From positions 2,614,016 to 2,678,015 of the forward strand of contig NZ_LMOB01000001.1 of the NCBI RefSeq assembly GCF_001423185.1: a stretch of DNA of 64,000 bases, given 5' to 3'. Each line of letters starts with the position of its first letter. The stretch's first letter is position 1. The translations under genes were made by a program, and so were the position numbers. Below the pieces are notes generated by a model. It had not been told where the DNA came from and ran no database searches. It saw nothing but the letters and a program-made list of their open reading frames with translations. The DNA is from Plantibacter sp. Leaf314. Lineage in GTDB: Bacteria > Actinomycetota > Actinomycetes > Actinomycetales > Microbacteriaceae. Below, piece by piece: positions 60,286 to 64,000 of the stretch.

Positions 60286-60822
60286 CTACTCCTGGAGTGC
60301 CTTCACGGAGGGGAGCAGGTTCGCGACGCTGGCGTAGTAGACGACGCCATCCCGGTAGGTCACGACGGGCAGGTAGTCGGGGTCGTTCACGTCGGGGGCC
60401 TGGAGGGCACCTGCGACCGATGCGTCGGTCTCGGTCCATCCGGCGCCGATGAGCGACTGCTTCTGGGTGTCCCACTCGGCGCTGGTCTTGGCTCCCTGCG
60501 CGTACCAGACGCGGATGTCGCCGCCGGAGCGGGCCCAGTAGCAACCGAGGCCGCCGGCGTCGATGATCGACTGCATCGTGTCGTCGAGGACGAAGATGTC
60601 GGGGTCCAGGACCAGCCCGTCCTCCGCGAGGCTCGCGTACTCCTCATCCGTCAGGACGGTTTCGCAGCTCGCGTCGCTCATGGGCTCGGAGGTTGCCGAG
60701 GGCGTGGCCGTCGGTGCCGCGGTGGTCGCGGAGGGGGCGGACGTCTGCGTCGGGGTTCCTGCCGAACAGCCCGCGAGGGCGAGGAGGACGACGGCGAGGG
60801 CGGGGAGAGTGGAACGCTTCAC
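60286..60822 (-). CDS. Lipoprotein of unknown function
   Basis: A 178-residue lipoprotein: signal sequence with lipobox ALAGC, Cys 19, then a Thr/Pro/Ser linker to about 47 and a globular domain of about 130 residues with two Cys (SCETVL and GCYWA) that could pair. I do not recognise a family. GTG start at 60822. It is convergent with the carboxylesterase gene. Confidence 0.75.
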   Translation of the reverse strand: MKRSTLPALAVVLLALAGCSAGTPTQTSAPSATTAAPTATPSATSEPMSDASCETVLTDEEYASLAEDGLVLDPDIFVLDDTMQSIIDAGGLGCYWARSGGDIRVWYAQGAKTSAEWDTQKQSLIGAGWTETDASVAGALQAPDVNDPDYLPVVTYRDGVVYYASVANLLPSVKALQE

Positions 60823-60844
60823 GATCGTAAGTGTGTCAGACGAC

Positions 60845-61462
60845 TTACACGCTCGGAATCAGGGTCGTCCCGGGTTGCGTGGCCGATGGTTCGTGGACTA
60901 GCTCCTCGTCAGCGACCAGTGCCAGGGACGCGCGGGCATGCGCCCGTGCTTCGGCCGGCGTCGGCGCAGCGGACAAGCCGAGCAGCCTGCGTCGATGCGG
61001 TTCGCCGAGGAGCAGGGTGTAGAGCTGCTCCGCCTGCTCGCCGACGTGGCCGGACAGGAAGGCGATCGAGCGAGCCGGCCCCGCGGCGTAGAACCCGGCG
61101 GCGACCTCGGGGAAGCGCGGAGACTCCGCGATCACGAGGCGGTGCAGGGCGACCGAGACGTCCGCGTGCAGCGCCAACACCAGCCGGGTCGCCGCGTCTT
61201 CGAGGGACTCGGCGTCGGACCCTGGGGCGTCGACCGCGATGAGGTAGGCGTGCTGTCGCTCGACGGCCGCCGACAGCACGCCGGCGAGATCGCCGAACCA
61301 GTTGTAGATCGTCCGCTTCGTCACGCCGGCGTCGGCGGCGATCGCCTCGATCGTCGTCCCGCCGTACCCGTGCGCGGTGAATCGTCCGATGGCCGCGTCG
61401 AGGATCGCATCGCGGCGGCGGTCCCGTTCGGCAGCCGTCGGGCGACCTCGTCTCGTGTCCAT
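60845..61462 (-). CDS. TetR/AcrR-family regulator
   Basis: A 205-residue TetR regulator: DNA-binding domain at about 10-58 (DAILDAAIGRFTAHGYGGTT, DAGVTKRTIYNWFGD), then a helical sensor of the AefR-like type. TATCAT is 6 nt before the ATG, and an inverted repeat overlaps it, so autoregulation is likely. The divergent gene encodes a small DUF952 protein. Confidence 0.9.
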   Translation of the reverse strand: MDTRRGRPTAAERDRRRDAILDAAIGRFTAHGYGGTTIEAIAADAGVTKRTIYNWFGDLAGVLSAAVERQHAYLIAVDAPGSDAESLEDAATRLVLALHADVSVALHRLVIAESPRFPEVAAGFYAAGPARSIAFLSGHVGEQAEQLYTLLLGEPHRRRLLGLSAAPTPAEARAHARASLALVADEELVHEPSATQPGTTLIPSV

Positions 61463-61467
61463 GCTCT

Positions 61468-61489
61468 AATGATACGGTAGCGTCTCATT
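61468..61489. promoter_or_regulatory. TetR-type operator overlapping a leaderless promoter
   Basis: AATGATACG and CGTCTCATT are inverted 9-bp half-sites (one mismatch) around GTAG. The minus-strand -10 TATCAT (61469-61474) lies inside the left half. Confidence 0.7.
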
Positions 61490-61506
61490 CAAGCGAAAGG
61501 GTGGAG

Positions 61507-61875
61507 ATGACGAAGATCTTGCACGTGGCGATCGTCGACGACTGGGAGGCCAGCAGGCCGTTCGGCGAGTACGAGGTGTCGACGAGGGCGGTGCCCTTCG
61601 TGGATGCCGGGTTCGTCCACGCGACGACCGCCGACGGTCTGCCCGAGGTGCTCGACCGCGTCTACGGCTCGCTCCAGCTGCCACTGCTGCTCATCGTGCT
61701 GGACGCCGAGGAACTGCAGGCAGCAGGCGCCGAGGTCACCTGGGAGCCCGCGCCGCGCGTCCTCGCCCCACTGCCCACCGCGGGCCCGGCGGTGATCGCG
61801 GAACTTCCGCTCGAACGCGATGCGACCGGCGCCTGGCAGGTGCCCGCGGCGCTCGCCGGACTGACGATGGGCTAG
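61507..61875 (+). CDS. DUF952-domain protein
   Basis: A 122-residue protein matching the small DUF952 fold: KILHVAIVDDWEASRPFGEY, then GFVHATTADGLPEVLDRVY and LLLIVLDAEEL. Biochemical role unknown, though the fold resembles ADP-ribosyltransferase-like proteins. I chose ATG 61507 because AAAGG is then 6 nt away; an in-frame GTG at 61501 directly abuts it. It is divergent from the TetR gene and probably controlled by it. Confidence 0.8.
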   Translation: MTKILHVAIVDDWEASRPFGEYEVSTRAVPFVDAGFVHATTADGLPEVLDRVYGSLQLPLLLIVLDAEELQAAGAEVTWEPAPRVLAPLPTAGPAVIAELPLERDATGAWQVPAALAGLTMG

Positions 61876-61906
61876 GCGGTCATCACCTGGCTCGGTGTGT
61901 ACCCGC

Positions 61907-62167
61907 TCAGTAGTGGTCGCGCGCCTGCAGGATGACGATGTGGGTGTCGGTCACCAGGTACACGAGTCGGTTCGCGTCGTCGATCCGTCGAGACCAGGCT
62001 CCTGACAGGATGTGCTTCAACGGCTCGGGCTTCCCGATGCCCACGAACGGATCCCGGAGGACGTCCTGGATGAGCAGGTTGATCCGCTTGAGTGTCTTGC
62101 GGTCTTGGCTCTGCCAGGAGGTGTAGTCCTCCCAGCCGCTGCGGTCGAAGGCCAGCTGCCGGGTCAC
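61907..62167 (-). CDS. yoeB: YoeB-family toxin (ribosome-dependent mRNA endonuclease)
   Basis: An 86-residue toxin: QLAFDRSGWEDYTSWQSQD, KTLKRINLLIQDVLRDPF, then IGKPEPLKHILSGAWSRRI and the C-terminal ILQARDHY. The conserved Glu (KPEPLK), Arg (SRRI) and C-terminal His-Tyr pair needed for mRNA cleavage are present, so it should be active. GTG start at 62167 overlaps the antitoxin stop codon by 4 bp (GTGA). Confidence 0.92.
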   Translation of the reverse strand: MTRQLAFDRSGWEDYTSWQSQDRKTLKRINLLIQDVLRDPFVGIGKPEPLKHILSGAWSRRIDDANRLVYLVTDTHIVILQARDHY

Positions 62168-62415
62168 GCGTCGAGCAGCTTGTGGGTCTCGAACTCCCCG
62201 TTCCGAGCGCGTTCGAGCGAGGCGAGGAGGCGTTCGGCACCCTTGGCGTTGCGGAGCAGGTACGCGGTCTCGACCATGGCGTCGTAATCGTCCTTCGAGA
62301 CGAGGACCGCGTTCCCCCGCTTCGAGACGACCTCGACCGGCACGTGGTCGTCGTTCACCTGTTGGATGAGACCGAACAGGTTCTTGCGTGCGTCGGTCGC
62401 GGTGATCGCTGACAT
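62164..62415 (-). CDS. yefM: YefM-family antitoxin (Phd/YefM)
   Basis: An 83-residue antitoxin: N-terminal DNA-binding part (ITATDARKNLFGLIQQVNDD, PVEVVSKRGNAVLVSKDDYD) and a C-terminal helix that neutralises YoeB. It is the first gene of the pair and translationally coupled to the toxin. A perfect inverted repeat lies 11 bp upstream. Confidence 0.92.
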   Translation of the reverse strand: MSAITATDARKNLFGLIQQVNDDHVPVEVVSKRGNAVLVSKDDYDAMVETAYLLRNAKGAERLLASLERARNGEFETHKLLDA

Positions 62416-62425
62416 GGGGAGCCTC

Positions 62426-62457
62426 CTGGAGTGGTACAGAAAAGCGTACCACTCCAG
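62426..62457. promoter_or_regulatory. YefM-YoeB autoregulatory operator
   Basis: CTGGAGTGGTAC (62426-62437) and GTACCACTCCAG (62446-62457) form a perfect 12-bp inverted repeat around AGAAAAGC, just upstream of the antitoxin ATG. The GTAC cores recall YefM-binding sites of other bacteria. Confidence 0.82.
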
Positions 62458-62478
62458 CTGGCCGTCGGCCTCCTCGGA

Positions 62479-63492
62479 CTACCTGAGTGCCGGCTTGATG
62501 TCCTTCACGATCGACTCGAGGATGCGGGCGTTGAATTCGACCCCCAGCTGGTTCGGCACGGTGACGAGGACGGTGTCCGCCGCCTGGACGGCCGCATCGG
62601 CCGCGAGCTCGGCGGCGATGACGTCGGGTTCGCCGATGAAGCTGCGACCGAAGCGCGCGAGCCCGCCGTCGAGATGACCGACCTGGTCCTTCGAGTCGGC
62701 CTGCGCGCGCAGGCCGAAGTAACGTCGCGTCTCGTCGTCGATGAGCGGGAGGATGCTGCGGCTCACTGAGACCCTCGGCTGCCACTCGTGACCGGCTTCG
62801 GCCCACGCCGCGCGGAACATCGCGATCTGCTCGGCCTGCAGCTCGTCGAACGGCACGCCCGTGTCCTCGGTGAGGAGCGTCGACGACATCAGGTTCATGC
62901 CCTGCTCCGCCGTCCAGACGGCCGTCGACCGCGAACCGGCACCCCACCAGATGCGCTCGCCGAGGCCCGGCGACTGCGGCTGGATCGCCAGCAGGCCGTT
63001 CGTCCCGGTCATCTGCGGGTTCGCCCGGGCGACCCCGGCTCCGGCGATCGCCGCACGGAACACCTCGGTGTGCGCGCGGGCGACGTCGGCGTCCGTCTCG
63101 TCCTCGCCGGGTGCGTACCCGAACGACTCCGAACCGCGGAGCGCCGTCTCGGGTGATCCCCGGCTCACACCGAGCTCCAGTCGCCCGTCACTGATGAGGT
63201 CGGTGGCCGCAGCCTCCTCCGCCATGTAGAGCGGGTTCTCGTAGCGCATGTCGATGACACCGGTGCCGAGCTCGATGCGCGAGGTCTTCGCCGCCATCGC
63301 CGCGAGCAGCGGGAACGGCGAGGCGAGCTGTCGGGTGAAGTGGTGCACGCGCACGTAGGCGCCGTCGACGCCGACCTCCTCCGCGGCGACCGCGAGGTCG
63401 ATGCTCTGCAGGAGCGCGTCGCGCCCCGTGCGCACGCTGGAGCCCGGAACGTCTTGCCAGTGTCCGAAGGACAGGAACCCGATCTTCTTCAC
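62479..63492 (-). CDS. LLM-class flavin-dependent oxidoreductase
   Basis: A 337-residue luciferase-like monooxygenase: TIM-barrel start KKIGFLSFGHWQDVPGS, AAEEVGVDGAYVRVHHF, ELGTGVIDMRYENPLYMAEE and SDGRLELGVSRGSPE. The substrate is unknown; it uses FMN or F420. Its stop codon is 63 bp from the antitoxin gene. It is 5 bp downstream of the GH78 gene and probably on its transcript. Confidence 0.9.
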   Translation of the reverse strand: MKKIGFLSFGHWQDVPGSSVRTGRDALLQSIDLAVAAEEVGVDGAYVRVHHFTRQLASPFPLLAAMAAKTSRIELGTGVIDMRYENPLYMAEEAAATDLISDGRLELGVSRGSPETALRGSESFGYAPGEDETDADVARAHTEVFRAAIAGAGVARANPQMTGTNGLLAIQPQSPGLGERIWWGAGSRSTAVWTAEQGMNLMSSTLLTEDTGVPFDELQAEQIAMFRAAWAEAGHEWQPRVSVSRSILPLIDDETRRYFGLRAQADSKDQVGHLDGGLARFGRSFIGEPDVIAAELAADAAVQAADTVLVTVPNQLGVEFNARILESIVKDIKPALR

Positions 63493-63497
63493 GCTGG

Positions 63498-64000
63498 CTA
63501 CAGCGTCGCGTGCACCGGTTCTATTCCGGTGAATGGATCTGTCGTGCCGGTGGTGGACGGCTGCGCATCGACCCCGACCGCGAAGCGATGCGTCCCGCTC
63601 GTCACCGACACCGGCTCAGCACCCGGGAGGTCGACGACCGCCGAGGTCCCCGTCGGAACCTCGACCTCGACCTGCAACGCGCCGTCGGCGATGGTCCAGG
63701 CGATTGACGCGCGCCCGTACGGCGTCAGGTGCACCGCCGAGGCGTGGTTGAGCCCGCCGCCGGGCCGCGGCTTGAACAGGATCGACCGGTACCCGGGCGC
63801 GGCCGGCGCGATGCCAGCGACGACCCGGTGCAGCCAGTCGGCGACCGCGCCCAGCGCGTAGTGGTTGAACGAGGTCATCTGCCCGGGATTCACGGTGCCG
63901 TCCGGCAGCATGCTGTCCCAGCGTTCCCAGATCGTCGTCGCCCCCTGCGCGACCGCGTACAGCCACGACGGGCACCCGTCCTCCAGGAGCAGGTCGTACG
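63498..64000 (-). CDS. Alpha-L-rhamnosidase (GH78), C-terminal part; 5' end outside window
   Basis: The last 167 codons of a minus-strand gene that continues past 64000. The segments GATTIWERWDS, MTSFNHYALGAVADWLHRVV and GIAPAAPGYRSILFKPRPGG are diagnostic for the end of the (alpha/alpha)6 barrel and the C-terminal beta domain of GH78 rhamnosidases, which release L-rhamnose from plant glycosides and polysaccharides. The catalytic residues lie outside the window. It would supply the sugar for the rha genes located 10-30 kb away. Confidence 0.9.
   Translation of the reverse strand, partial: YDLLLEDGCPSWLYAVAQGATTIWERWDSMLPDGTVNPGQMTSFNHYALGAVADWLHRVVAGIAPAAPGYRSILFKPRPGGGLNHASAVHLTPYGRASIAWTIADGALQVEVEVPTGTSAVVDLPGAEPVSVTSGTHRFAVGVDAQPSTTGTTDPFTGIEPVHATL

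Overview
The window is a high-GC (roughly 70%) actinobacterial chromosome segment, most likely from a member of the Microbacteriaceae; the genus cannot be fixed from the sequence alone. Signs of this are the strongly GC-biased third codon positions, many TAnnnT -10 boxes placed exactly 6-7 nt before the start codon (leaderless genes), a Gram-positive-type rhamnose isomerase, a fused rhamnulose-phosphate aldolase/dehydrogenase and a polyprenol-phosphate-mannose synthase-like glycosyltransferase. I see no tRNA, rRNA, phage, insertion sequence or CRISPR array. Gene density is about one per kb.

Layout. 1-13 kb: a 90-bp tandem repeat array, an AcuI-like reductase, a two-gene ABC exporter, L-lactate dehydrogenase, an SRPBCC protein, tRNA hydroxylase TrhO, a four-gene beta-oxidation-type operon (thiolase, SDR, enoyl-CoA hydratase, SDR), a ClgR-like regulator, then prpD-prpB-prpC (methylcitrate cycle, 11-14.7 kb). 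14.7-21.6 kb: a surface island of two large secreted Ig-repeat proteins flanking a DUF3060-type lipoprotein, with AT-rich promoters. 21.7-30.3 kb: AlkA-type glycosylase, bifunctional PutA, GntR and Lrp regulators, a DdaH-like hydrolase, a membrane peptide, a mannosyltransferase and an NAD(P)-binding protein. 30.5-54 kb: a broad rhamnose region with L-lactate oxidase/dehydrogenase lldD and its FadR-type regulator, a 2-hydroxyacid dehydrogenase, rhaB, rhaEW, a DeoR regulator, a TetR/alpha-beta hydrolase pair, rhaI, rhaM, an MFS exporter, an epimerase-like protein, an AlkD-like protein, a fucose/arabinose-isomerase-like enzyme with its LacI regulator, an aldo-keto reductase, and the rhaS-rhaQ-rhaP-rhaT transporter. 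54-64 kb: a two-component system, a second LacI regulator, a variant NlpC/P60 protein, a carboxylesterase, a lipoprotein, TetR with a DUF952 protein, a YefM/YoeB toxin-antitoxin pair, a flavin-dependent monooxygenase, and the 3' end of a GH78 alpha-L-rhamnosidase running off the window.

How the genes work together. L-rhamnose can be released by the rhamnosidase, imported by RhaSTPQ, converted by RhaM, RhaI and RhaB to rhamnulose-1-phosphate, and split by RhaEW to DHAP plus L-lactaldehyde, which its dehydrogenase half oxidises to L-lactate. LldD next door can then oxidise L-lactate to pyruvate. A LacI-type palindrome (TGAATCGATTCA and near matches) stands before rhaI, rhaM, the rha transporter operon and also lldR-lldD, which suggests one regulator ties lactate oxidation to rhamnose use.

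The most unusual structural features are two dispersed repeat families. One is a roughly 60-97-bp inverted-repeat element that lies next to a stop codon at every locus seen; the other is a short CCCTTCGACAAGCTCAGG repeat that directly follows stop codons, and in one case supplies the last codons of a gene.
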